Of a DNA stretch of 64,000 nucleotides, positions 28,342 to 40,879 are shown in pieces (position 1 is the first letter of the stretch; each line of letters opens with the position of its first letter). Below the pieces are notes generated by a model, which did not search any database, had not been told where the DNA came from, and was given only the letters and a program-made list of their open reading frames with translations. The DNA lies in NCBI GenBank assembly GCA_021613335.1, contig JAJTWR010000005.1:379501-443500 (forward strand), given 5' to 3'. Made by a program: the position numbers and the translations under genes. This stretch comes from Whitmania pigra (lineage: Eukaryota > Annelida > Clitellata > Hirudinida > Haemopidae).

Positions 28342-31300
28342 TCAGTTCTTGCATCTTTCAATCAGCCTGACGTTGAAAGACGATGGTTTTGAGGTGATGT
28401 CGACAATATTTTTGACCTTGACCTGAGTTTGACCAGAAGGAGGTAGGATGTCGAATCTTTTCACTAAGTTCGTGAGCGACAAAAACGTTTCCTGTTTGGC
28501 CAGAATCTCGCCACAGCAAGATCGCTTGCCTGGAAAAGTTATGAAAAACTCTGCGTTTCAGCCATAAGCAATATTTTAGAATTTTGTAATTTTACATATA
28601 GGTATTTTAAGTTAGCTCAAGAGGCTTGATCTTTTTTTTTGTTTTGCTAAATTACTGGAATATATAACTTCGTTTTCCAAAATGAATACAAAGAACGCTA
28701 GAACTTTCTGCGAGATATCAACAAATGTGGCTAACCCAAGGAGAAGGTTATGAGTAATTCCTTCCTTGATTCGTCCATTTCTCCGTTTTTGTCGAGGAAT
28801 CTTTCTGGGCGAAAGACATCAGGGTCACCCCAAACCTCTGCATCACTGTGAGTGGCATGAATATTGGCCATGACCTAATGGAAATGCGTAATTTGATCAA
28901 ATCTATTATTGAATTTTTGTTATTAAATTTTATTAATAAATTATTATAATTAAATATTATTAATTATTAGAATTAAATATTATTAAAAATTTATTATAAA
29001 TAAATGTTATTATTATTTTATTATTATTCAATATTATTATTAAATAGTTTTGAAATTTCTACAAATATTTGTTGAATATTTATGAATGTTTTAATAATAA
29101 TTTACGATACTTGACGTCCGTTATAGTCCAGTAATCTTAATCGAGCTATTTTTAGTATGATCTTTTTCATAATAAATTCAAGTTATTTGGCAGGCAATTA
29201 ATCAATAAGTTAATAATAGGAATTTAAAATTACAACTCCCAATTAAAATACCCGTGTGTTCTCTTTAACGTAATAATCAAAGATCCTCGTGTCCTTCATA
29301 ACTCTCCTTGGAACACTCAGAGGTGCTGCTGGTTGGATCCTGAAGATTTCAGACATGACAGCCTCAGAGTAAGGCAAGAACTTCTTGGACTCTAAGGACA
29401 CCATGCCATCAATTTTGTCCAATTCCTTCCACATGTTTTCCTGAACTGACGGATGGTTGGCGAGATATACTAAGGCCCACTCCAATGATGATGCCGTTGT
29501 TTCTGATCCAGCCAAGAACAGATCTAGAAGGAAATAGAGAAGTTGTTCCCTGTCGTGAACTGGTCCTTCTTCTTCTATGTAAGTCTTGACAAAACTTGGT
29601 CGGGGATTGGAAGCGTCCAAACAGGTTGACATCTGATCTTTCAGGACTTTGAAGATTTCGTTTTGGACTTCTATGAGTTTGTTGGCCTTTCGTTTTATGT
29701 GAGGCATGTATCTGAACATGGGTTTGTACAAGAATGATTTACTGAAGTGGTTCTTTGGCTATCGCTAAATTGTTTAATTAATCCAGTTACAGGTTTTAAT
29801 AACAACATTAATGCTATAATAATAAATAAAAATAATAATGTTGATATATTAATGACAACATTAATACAGTCGAACCCGGTTATGTAGCCGGCCTAGGGGT
29901 TTGTCAAAAAGCGTCGAGATAACCGATGATCGAGACGGCGGCTCTATATTAGCATGTGCTTGAGATATTAGGGTTTTGCGACATAAAAGTATCGACATAA
30001 CCGATGAGAAAATGCTAAGACAGAAAGAATATGGTGGTTCCACTTCAAAAACGTCGACTTAATAGGGTTGGCGAGTTAACCGAGGTCGAGTTAAGTGGGT
30101 TCCCCTGTAGTAGCCTGTAATACATGACTGTAACCTAACCTGATGAAAGGCAGCTTATCAATCATAAGAAAATCTCCAGCAGTGAAAGAAAGCCTAATGC
30201 TTGAAATAATTTGCTCCAATCTTGGGTCATCATCATCGAAACGCTGACCTAATAACAGACCGGACATGACGTTGAGCGAATAATTCATGAAGACCTTGTT
30301 CGGATAAAACTCTTCACCTAAATAAAAATGTTTCATCAACAAACCTTCATTGGCTGTAATTAATAATTTGAAAAAGGATAAATGCAATATTTTAACATAC
30401 TATGCAATATTAATTTATATAATCTAGCAAAAATTTATCATTTTCATTTGCACCCTTAAACGGTCAACACTCTTGATAATCAGTTTTTCTGATACATTTT
30501 TATCTAAAAAAAACAGTCGACCTTTGAGTTTTGCGATGTTTTTCAAAAGATTTTTCACTTCTTCGATGATTCTTTCCTCCATGATTCGGCTTCCGAAGCC
30601 AAACTGCTTCATAATGCCCAGGCTGAGTTTGTGGTACTTCTTGAAGTCTTCATTGTAACGGTGGAAGAAGATACCTGATAGTTATAAGTTAGAAATGGTA
30701 GTTATAAGTATGAAATGGTCAGATAAATATGTGGTTAGATAAAGAAATAGTAAGAGAAAAAATGGTAGGATAAGAAATAGTAGTAACTTAAATTTGTATA
30801 TCATAAGAACATAATAGCACCTACATTGACGTATATTGTATATTTAAAAGTGGATTAAATAATCACCTTTATTATTTGGATTAAGAAATCTGCCGGCTCC
30901 AACATTTTCTGGTCTATCTGCAAAATCAAGACTCTTTTTGACGAAAGCCTCACGAACTGCTTCTCTGGTGTTGAGTATAACAAAGTACCTGCAATGAAAC
31001 ATTTACAATGGTCTGCGATAAAATTACATTCAGTTATTGCTTGCTTATCTAACTCGTCAAAAACTTAGAATGAGGTGACTAATTGGTAACTGTGCTATTA
31101 AAAAATGTCTACATTTTCCTGAACAATGAAATAACATATCTTTACGATTTATTAAAGATACTATAATCTTTTCTCTCGACTAATGTGTTATAATCTCTTA
31201 AACCGAAATCACCCAACCGTGGACCAGCAAAAGAGACTCACTCATCCATGAGGTAGAATCCAACCACGTCGTTATAATTCTTGGACTTGTCAGCGAAAAA

Positions 31301-31495
31301 TGTGTGCAGTCCAGAAAATGAGGGGAGAAAGGGAAGGGATCCAAAATACGGAATCCACGGAAGACAGGGTGGTTCTCTGAGTGGAGAAGATCCTTCGATC
31401 CTGAAGACTTTCATCTTCTTCTTGGCAAACAACCAGTAATAGGAGAACGCCAATATTATGGACAAGAAGGCAAGAGATGTGGCGAAAGTAATCAT
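28342..31495 (-). CDS. Cytochrome P450, CYP2 clan-like, copy B (microsomal)
   Basis: Seven minus-strand exons (31495-31242, 30988-30867, 30674-30522, 30317-30140, 29711-29252, 28874-28736, 28529-28342) have exactly the same lengths and phases as copy A and again give 497 residues. It is a tandem paralogue in the same orientation, very similar in exon 5 and more divergent in exons 3, 4 and 7. All catalytic landmarks are kept: AGSETT, ExxR, PERF, and FSLGKRSCCGE with the heme Cys. It shares the degenerate C-helix motif FKKYH. Intron 4 has a 241-bp pogo-like MITE that copy A lacks. Both copies look functional. Substrate unknown. Confidence 0.93.
29867..30107. mobile_element. Pogo/Tigger-like MITE in intron 4 of P450 copy B
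   Basis: A 241-bp element flanked by TA on each side. Its left end CAGTCGAACCCGGTTATG and the inverted right end CAGGGGAACCCACTTAAC form imperfect terminal repeats. Internal copies of a GAYATAACCGATGA-like motif add to the secondary structure. TA target site and CAGTCGAACC-type termini are typical of pogo-group Tc1/mariner elements. Non-coding and absent from copy A. Confidence 0.8.
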
Positions 31496-32171
31496 GTTGT
31501 GAATCGATTGGTTTGTACTTTAAGATATGTTCCAGTGGTCTTTGGAATTAAAAACGTTAACAAAGTTAAAAGTGGATAAGCAAAAAACCTCTTAATTTTT
31601 ATTTAATTAAACTTACTTGATCCGTGATTGCCAGTGGCAACTTTAATCCTTTATTCACAGAGAGTGCTTTATAGTGTAATCAAAAAAACCCAAAGTACTC
31701 TTTTCCTTTGTAGATTATTATAACTTTTAAGAAAATTATCAAGCTTAATCCTTTATTCACAGAGAGTGCTTTATAATGTAATAAAACCTAAAGTACTCTT
31801 TTCCTTTGTAGATTATTATAACTTTTAAGAAAATTATCAAGCTCACGCTGGTAAAGCTTTAAAGCAAATTAATCCTGCACGGAATATTAGCTTTCAAAAA
31901 GACTTTGTCCTGTTGACTAAATGTATACACAGGCTTTGTAAATGTTTTTGTTATGTTTCTTGAGGCAAACCGCTGTGAATATAAACAGTGTCCTCGCTTT
32001 TTGCAACCAAAATGGGAGTAACGAGAATAATGGATCTATTTTTATTTTAGTATTGAAGAACTCAAATATTGCTCTCAACTGTAACTTGAAATAAGCTACG
32101 TAATCAGCCGATAAGTAAATAACTTTATATACACTAATACATCAATAGTATTTTAAATTTGTGGTTTTGCA
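31496..32171. promoter_or_regulatory. Upstream region of P450 copy B with a duplicated 102-bp block
   Basis: The 5' flank of copy B contains two tandem copies of a 102-bp block (near 31644-31745 and 31746-31840), each with TTTATTCACAGAGAGTGCTT and ending ATTATCAAGCT. The 5' flank of copy A has one divergent version. The block may contain copy-specific promoter elements. Confidence 0.5.
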
Positions 32172-32828
<657 letters not shown>

Positions 32829-32829
<1 letters not shown>

Positions 32830-33125
32830 CCACATTCAACCCCCGTTATCTCCATCATCTCATTCGCCACCGTCACATCCCCGATCACCTCCGCTCATCT
32901 TCTATAATTCATCTCCATCAACCTGTCCACATATCATCCATCGTCAACCGAGGCTTCTCTCATGCCTCGCCCGCCGTCTGGAATAGCCTGCCCCCCATCA
33001 TCCGGTCTCAGCCCACGCTCGAGCTCTTCAAGCGCCAGCTGAAGACCCATCTCTTCAAAAAGTTCCTTGAAGAATCAAGGCGCCTCTGACGCTACGCACA
33101 AGGCGCCATAGAAATAAACTATTAA

Positions 33126-33162
<37 letters not shown>
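32829..33162 (+). mobile_element. LINE 3' end: reverse-transcriptase ORF C-terminus with (AAT)n tail
   Basis: An open plus-strand frame from 32829 to TGA 33087-33089 encodes the conserved C-terminal tail of CR1/L2/Rex-like LINE proteins: FSHASPAVWNSLPP, then a hydrophobic/basic stretch ending LKTHLFKKFLEE. A 30-bp spacer is followed by an AAT-rich 3' tail (about 33106-33162). The element is strongly 5'-truncated, with no polymerase core in the window. Confidence 0.85.
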
Positions 33163-33163
<1 letters not shown>

Positions 33164-33558
33164 TAATTACTTTATATAATAAGATAGTAGAATTATCTGA
33201 TGATTGTAATGTTGAAAAAACCATTGATTTGGAATTTCGTATTTTACATGCATTTCCATTTGATTTGAAAAGTTACCTTGTTTGTTCATTAAATAACCTT
33301 TGTATCATTGATGATAAAGGTGGTAAAATTAGAAGCGCATCAGGTTCTCTTACATCATTTGGTTTGGTCAAAGATAAGCGGAGAGATATTTATACTTTTG
33401 ATTTTTATACTAAAACATTATTTGTTTTGGATCATTATCTTAACATAAAAATGTCTCTTGATATGGCAACTTATTTATATAAAATGTGCTATGACAAAGA
33501 AAGAGATGTTTTAATGGTTGATGCTGATCACAAAATGCTGACATCATTTAGGTTGTAA
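33163..33558 (+). CDS. Orphan ORF fragment, AT-rich codons, possibly beta-propeller-like
   Basis: An open frame runs out of the AAT tail to TAA 33556-33558, about 130 codons, with no ATG near its start. So it is either a 3' exon or a remnant. The protein has regular strand-like repeats (YLVCSLNNLCIIDD, DIYTFDFYTKTLFVLD, DVLMVDADHKMLTSF) that recall NHL or other beta-propeller blades. Third codon positions are mostly A or T, unlike the neighbouring genes. No family recognised. It could belong to a mobile element, a captured sequence or a decayed gene. Confidence 0.35.
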
Positions 33559-34107
33559 ATGCTTTGATATTATTTCTCATGAGTTCTATTTTATTTTTAT
33601 TTGTATATTTGAGAGGGGAAAATGATTTGCCATTTCTTTCACAGATTCCAACTATTCTCAATTAATAATTGCAGTCTAGGCTTTTTCCAAATCCAAATAT
33701 TTTGATGTTATTGTTTACAAATGTTTATGTTATAGTAATTGCTCATTATGTGATATTTGTATATAAATATTATGATTGTATCCATGCAATGAAACATCAA
33801 AATTCCAACACTAACCTGATTTTCAATTTTTCTTGGTACAAGTAATTATACAAACATTATATTATAACAAGTTGTTATATGGACAATTGAATGGATAAAA
33901 AACTGCAATGTTGGACTTTAAGAGTGTATTGTTGTAGCTTTATTAATTATTTTATTTTATTTTGAATTTAGTTTTTGTCACTTTTCATAAAATCCTGGTT
34001 CGCTGGCTTCCATCAATACATTGTAAGGTATGTGAAGAACTGTTGTTTGGTGCCTAAGTCAAACGCACGAATGAAACAGACTCTATCTCAGAATAAACGG
34101 TTGTGAA

Positions 34108-34662
34108 ACCATCAGCTGGAGATTTTTATGAATTTTATGAACCAGATTCTGGGAGTAATGATTCTTTTTTCACAGTGGAAGCAGTTCAGCATCTGAATGA
34201 TCCATCACACGACATGAATCAGCTGAGCAGGTACACATTGTAATTTTATAAATTATGTTTTGAAAACAGTTGTGTTCATAATTTATATAATTTTGTTAAT
34301 AACTTATAATTTCTGGCTATTGCATGTAGGTATTCAGCGGCCAAAAAAGTATTTCTCAAGTTCAACACCACCATTCCATCATCTGCACCTGTTGAAAGTC
34401 TATTCAGTCAAGCTGGTCTTATACTGACTACTCAGCATAACAGACTCTGTGACAAATATTTTGAAACACTGCCTCTTTCAAAGAAGAATAAACGATTTTA
34501 TTGATAAATATAAATTATACTTGTTTTAGCATTAAATTGAGGATAACGAATTATTTCTGATCAATGAAGGTCCCCAAAAGTACTTGTAATTATACATAAG
34601 TACATTCAAAAATACTTGTACTTGTACTTAAGTACATTTTTGGAGTACTTACGACAACACTG
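34108..34662 (+). mobile_element. hAT transposon remnant: transposase C-terminus and 3' terminal repeat
   Basis: Two stretches, about 34108-34230 and 34330-34504, join across a 98-bp intron-like gap. They encode the hAT dimerisation tail with PSSAPVESLFSQAGLIL and HNRLCDKYFE, ending at TGA 34502-34504. Downstream, 34590-34662 holds the typical repeated AGTACTTGTACTT region and ends in CAACACTG, the inverse of the hAT terminus CAGTGTTG. I found no matching 5' terminus, so the element is truncated and probably dead. Confidence 0.85.
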
Positions 34663-35521
34663 AGTATTTCTTTGTTAGTATAAATCGTTTCGATAACTGA
34701 AAGTCATTATTCATCAAGGTGTTGATAAGCATTTTAAAAATTATTCGTGACTAATTACAAAATCATCTGATTTTAACATCTTGATTAATTTTAGATTGTT
34801 GTGAAAGACTATTTGTGTTTTCAATAAACGAATTGCTAACGAGTTGCTTGCGTTGTGTACTTGTGTAACCTCTACAACCATTAGTTTATTGTTTATGACC
34901 TAGATGTTGGAAGGAATGATTGGCCATTCTGACATGATATGCATAGTATACAAGCACTGGCTTATTAGCTTCATTACGTAATTTAATAAAGTTGCAAAAC
35001 GTAACTCCATAAATCGCTGCGCCATGAACCATGAATATTAAATTGGTCATTGGGTCAAAGCACAGCCCTCGCTGAATTTCCATTACCCAAAAATTTGGTC
35101 GAATTAGCAATTTATGAAATTTGAAAAATAAATTAAAAATTAAAAATAATGTTGTGCAGCTCAAGTAATAAAAACAATAGTAATAATTTAATGAGTATGT
35201 GATAAATTAGTATTTGAAAGTTGTATTGGTGTCAACATTCCCGGGTACATTTGAAATGTTGTTTTTCTAGTTATCCGGGTGATTTATTCTCTGGGTTCTC
35301 GACAATTTTCTGTTGATGTTTATTATTAAATACAATTTATTTATTTAAAATCAGTTGCGTACATTTTTAGGGTAAGAATTTGTTGTAAACTGATCTTATT
35401 ACCTATTGTTAGTCACTAAAAATTAGCTAATTTATCGAGGTGGTCTATAATGATATTTTGAACGTGCGAATGTTAATGCAAAGTAATAGTTGGTATCATG
35501 CATCTTTAGAGTTCGTAAGGT
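34663..35521. other. Intergenic DNA upstream of citron kinase
   Basis: AT-rich DNA with the presumed promoter and 5' UTR of the citron gene. No TATA box stands out. The minus-strand frame at 34886-35164 has no family resemblance. Confidence 0.4.
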
Positions 35522-38500
35522 ATGGATAAAGAGTCCATTACCAGTCGTCTGACGAGACTGTCCCAAGTGGTGAATGGAAGGATTGCAACCAAGGAGAGCA
35601 TAGGAATCAATGGACTTGTTGATTCTTTGGTGGTTCTCCACAAGGAGTGTTCAATGAATTCCAAAAACACTGACAATCAGTTTGTCAAAGACTTTGTCAG
35701 AAAATGTGAGGCCACTGCTATTTGTTGACAATTACATCTGATATTATAATATGCTTCAATAGCAGATGATTTATATATTTAATATTGTCATCTCTCAGGC
35801 ATTTGAGATTTTAAATTTTTCGTTAGAGCTGATGAATGAATATTGAAATACATTTTAATAGAATTCCAGTGATTGCTTTGTGATTGTGATTGTGGTAAAG
35901 AGAGTTGTCATTTTTAGCACAGTTGTCGTTGAGCAATCATCACATCGTCATCACCTAAAATCATAGTTATCATAACTACAACCATCAATGATTATTTACT
36001 GTTGTTTACATAATTAATTTTATGATTGTGATTATAATCACAGTTGAACCAATCGTGAAAGAACTATCCCTCCTAAGGACTGCCCGGAGGGACTACGACT
36101 TGAAGTCTGTGATTGGTCGAGGTCACTTCGGGGAGGTCAGAGTGGCAGTTGAAAAGTCAAGTGGAAGTGTTTATGCCATGAAGATCATCAAGAAGGATAG
36201 TCTTCTTAACCAGCTGCATGTGGGTTGTTGAATGATGATGATGATGTAGTGAATATCATGGTGATAATAGTTTTGGTTACAATATAAAATAATAACAACA
36301 TTTAATGCAATCGATTACAACCATCAGCATCATCTTCATGGAGCTAAATTAACCATTAATTATTGAGACTTAACTTTCACTGTTATTATTAATCACTTGT
36401 GCTGTCACTTCTCTACTAACTAGTTGATAAACTTGTTAATTGACCATTTACTGCTGCTTGCTCTGCTAATCACAATGTAATCACATTGTCCGAAACCAGA
36501 GCCCCTTGGGCTAATGCCATCATAAATATCATTGTAAAAAAAGTCATCATAATTATCATAAATATCATTGTAAAAGTCATCATAATTATCATAAATATCA
36601 TTGTAAATGTCGTCAGGTGTCATCGTACGAAGAGGAGCGTGACATAATGTCGACATCGAGCAGCGTGTGGATCGTGCAACTGCACCATTCGTTCCAGGAC
36701 GACGATCACCTCTTCCTCGTCATGGACTTTCACTCGGGTGGGGACCTCCACTCGCTCATAAACAGGTGATTGAGGGATTAGGTGAACAGATGAATATTTA
36801 ATTGGATGATCAAGTGATTAAGTGATTGGGTGAAAAGGTGATTAAATAATTATTGATAAGGCAGTTAGGTGATTTGATGAGTAGTTTAGCAGAGGTTATT
36901 TTTTAAGTTTACTCATTTATTCAAGTAAAACCATTTTGACATATTGGTGATGATGACGATGACGACGTTGGTGCCAATGCTACAGTTACTAATAATGGCT
37001 ATTGCAGTGGATATGGTGATCTGAATGGCATAAATTATGATTATAACCGGTCATGAATATTATAATCAGTCGTTATTTAGATGCACCCAACAACCTTTTG
37101 TTTCGCAGGCATGACGGCATCTTGGACGAATCGATGACTCGATTCTACTTGGCTGAGATGACAGTGGCCATCAATTCACTCCATCTCATGGGATATGTGC
37201 ACAGGTTGGTGATGATGAGGATGATGATGACAGTGATGATTATAATGAGGATGAGGATCATTGTGGTGGTGGTGGCAGAATGTGGATGGACGATTGGGGT
37301 TATTTTGATTTGATAATGATGATTACAATGCCTATCCGTAACGGATGGGTGATATCTATTTATCCATCTAAAGGCAGTGGAGATGATAACGATAATAATA
37401 TATTTATTTATAAGTCATCATAATCGTATGCATAAGGGATGCTGAAATGTTTGAACTCCGCAGGGACATCAAGCCCGAGAACATCCTCATCGACAGAACC
37501 GGTCACGTGAAGTTGGCCGACTTTGGTTCTTCTTGCAGAATGGAGGAGGTGGTCAGATGAACTTTTACTATTTGTTATTATTTTGTTACAAGTTTTAGTT
37601 TTTTTTAATTACTTGTTTTCTACTTTTTTGAAATTTTATTGTTACAACTTTAAACTCTAATCATTTTCAATCAGTCACTTGATTTCTTCTCAATGGGATT
37701 CTATTATACTCATGATTGTTATTAGTCATTATTAATTCTTATTTAAACCCGCACGATGACATTCGCTTCCCAACAGGACGAATCGACCTCGCATCGCCGC
37801 AAGATGTTCGTACCCGTCGGAACCCCAGATTACATCTGCCCCGAACTCCTGACCCTGGTGGGTGCCGACCAATCACAGCTCGAAGGCCCAGACGACGTCA
37901 GTAGGGGAGAAGAATGCGATTGGTGGTCGTTGGGCGTCTGCGCTTACGAGATGCTCTGCGGGCGTCTGCCTTTTTCCGGGCTGTCCGAATCCAACTCGAA
38001 ACTGGCACTCTACTCCAGCATCATGAACCACAAGGTGGGAGATCTTGATTGATTCTTGTGGTGGTAAATAATTATTATTATAATTATCATCATCATTATT
38101 ATTATGGTTATTGTTGTTGCAGGTGCTATGTAATATTTCTTTCTGCGTAATTGTTTACAAAGTTTACCTTAACAAATGATTAATTTGTTACTAGTTATTA
38201 TTAGTTACTCGAAGATGATCTTCAATTTGAATGCCATCGGTACATTTGACATCGAAGCAATTGATCATTCATTATGGCTGTAACAATAATTCATTCATGA
38301 ATAATTAATCAGAACTTTATTTAACCACCAATCAAAGGCCAGCTTGAAATTCCCTGAAGATCCTTCCTCTAATCTGTCAGAAGCGGCCAAGAGCCTTATT
38401 GAAGGTCTGTTGGAGGAGAGGTCGTCGAGGTTGAAGTATCAACAGGTCAGAGGTCACAAGTTCTTTGGGTGCATCGACTTTGATGGCATCAGACAGGGTA

Positions 38501-38871
38501 AGAGATGATGATGATGATTATTATTATTGTTGGTGGTGTATTATGACAGTAGTGATTTTTCAGTTAGTATGCAATTGTTATTTATTTTTTTATTTTCATC
38601 ACAAACAGTACAAATTTGTAAATTTGCCACAACTAATGCCAATGTGTCATTTAGCTCCTCCTCCCTACCTACCTTCCATCCAATCAGAGGACGACACATC
38701 CAACTTTTCTGAACCTCCACAAGCCTCCAAGAATCCAAAGACAGTCCACTTCTTCGACGACACCTTCAAGTCACATGACACCAAGGTCCACCAAGGATTG
38801 TCGGGTCGCGATCTCCCGTTTGTGGGTTTCACCTTCGATAGGGTGCTGAGCGCACTTGGCACGGATGTCCG
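35522..38871 (+). other. CIT: Citron exons 1-8: kinase domain and C-terminal extension
   Basis: Exons: 35522-35705, 36044-36219, 36617-36765, 37109-37204, 37464-37548, 37777-38034, 38338-38497, 38655-38871. The kinase is complete: glycine loop GRGHFGEV (86-93), catalytic Lys108 in YAMK, HRD with Asp203 in HRDIKPEN, DFG with Asp221, activation segment [11 protein letters not shown], and CDWWSLGV of subdomain IX. Exon 8 carries the AGC-type hydrophobic tail ([14 protein letters not shown]). All residues needed for catalysis are present. The donor of exon 5 is ambiguous (GTGGTC at 37549 or GTCAGA at 37552), which would add one codon. Confidence 0.95.
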
Positions 38872-40817
38872 GTGAGTTGACTTTTTTTATTTTTTAATTA
38901 TTTGATTTGTTCTATAAAATATTAAAATGATTAATATTATTTTTAAATGAATTTCTCCTGTGTGTTTTAATCGAGTAATAGGTGACAAAAATAAAGACAA
39001 TGTTGAAATCATTGGAGTGATCATGATAATTATGATGATGCTAGAATCAATAAATTAATAATAATAATTATAATGTAATTGATTGTAGAATAGTAAATTA
39101 TTAAAATATTAAAAAAGTAAAGATAATGAAATGTCCACAGATCACTTGCTTCACCATCTCGACCGGAGAACTCGAGATCATCATCAAGAAGGTCGTTGTT
39201 GGGCGATGGTGTCGTCAAGCGCAACAACTCGTCGTTTCTCGACAACCAACTTTTGGTCCAGGAGGCCAGGGATTGGTCGGTTCGTCTCAGGGAGGCGGAG
39301 TTAAAATTCCAGGTTCTGGAGAAGAACCTGGAGTTGACGAAAAAGATGAGGGAGGAGTCTGAGAGAAGGATGGAACGAGCAGAGGAGGAAAGAAACGAGG
39401 CTGAGAGGCAACTCTTTGTTCAGAGGAATGCAAACATGGTGAGCAATGACATCATTATCGTTATTATTATTATTATTGTTGTTATTATTATTATCATTAT
39501 TATTGTTGTTGTTGTTGTAGCTAGTGCTATTATTGTTAGCCACCACAGTAGTTATTGCGGTTGCTTGGTTTTACTCTTGAAGGAAGCAGTTGATGCGAGC
39601 ATGATATTTTGAACAACCACTTGCTTGAATATCATAATTTCATCATCAACAACTCCACAATTAATGCACTATAAATAATACCTCCACTCACCAATGCATC
39701 TGCTTTGAATTGACACATCGATTGATGGCATGACAGTTGTGGTAATGTTGGTGGTAGTGATGGTAGTAGCAATGATGATGATAGCGACCGAGATGTCGAT
39801 CGATGACGACAATGGTGGTGATCGTGACGACTGAGACATCGATTCGTTCATGCATGACCCCGAAATTTCAGAGCCTCAAGAGGACTCTCGAGACGGAGTT
39901 GGAGAAGTTTTCGAGCGTCGAGGAACAGACGAAGCAGAGGACTTCAACGATGGTCGAGAATCTTAAGGAAGAATTTCATCAGAGGGAAAAGACGTTCAGG
40001 TTGCTATTATGATTATGATGGTGGTGACGGTGATGATGATGATGATTTTTGTGGTGGCGACAGTGTTAGTGTTTCTTAATGGTATTTGTGGAAGCGATTG
40101 TAATATTAATGTTAATGATAAATATCCTTCTGAAGTTGTTGAAATCATCCAAGCATAAATATGGATTTGCTCATCTCGGTGGAATTGCTCCGGTTGACTT
40201 TACCATCTTGCCACATTTCGCATGCTTTTCATCCAATAGCATCTCCTTTCAGGGAAGAATTGGAAGGTCATAGGCTGATGATGTCACAGTTGGAGGAAGA
40301 GCTTGCCATGAAGGACCAACAGCTGACGAGGGCAGAGAGGGAGCTCAAGGACTGGAAGGTCATGGGCAGTTTGAATTCGGGAAACAACAACAAGGAGAGG
40401 ATGATACCGGTGCAACAACTGGAAGACGTAAAGATGAGGCTGAAGATTGAGGTGATGATAATGATAGGGATGGTGTTGATGATGATGGCAATAGTTGTGA
40501 TAGTGATGGGGTGATGATTTTATTAATGATTAATCATGGTGGCTGATAAATTCTTATACCGTTGTCATGTTATGGAATTTTAATAACTGATGTGGTTAAT
40601 GGCAATGATTTTAAGAAAAATTAATGACGATGATGATGCTTATGATTGCTAGCAAAGATGATTATCAATTATGCCTACCTATTTCTCCAGTTGAAGCAGG
40701 CTTACATTACCAAGATGAAGTCGACAGTTGAGAAGATGAAGTTGGTGGAGCGTGACCATCGCAAAAAGGAGGAGTCTCTCAGAAATAAACTGGATGAGGT
40801 GAGCTGTGTGTGTGTGT

Positions 40818-40879
<62 letters not shown>

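Noticed and set aside
34886..35164. 92-codon minus-strand frame upstream of citron
   Set aside because: No domain, no splice partners, and AT-rich composition like the surrounding intergenic DNA.
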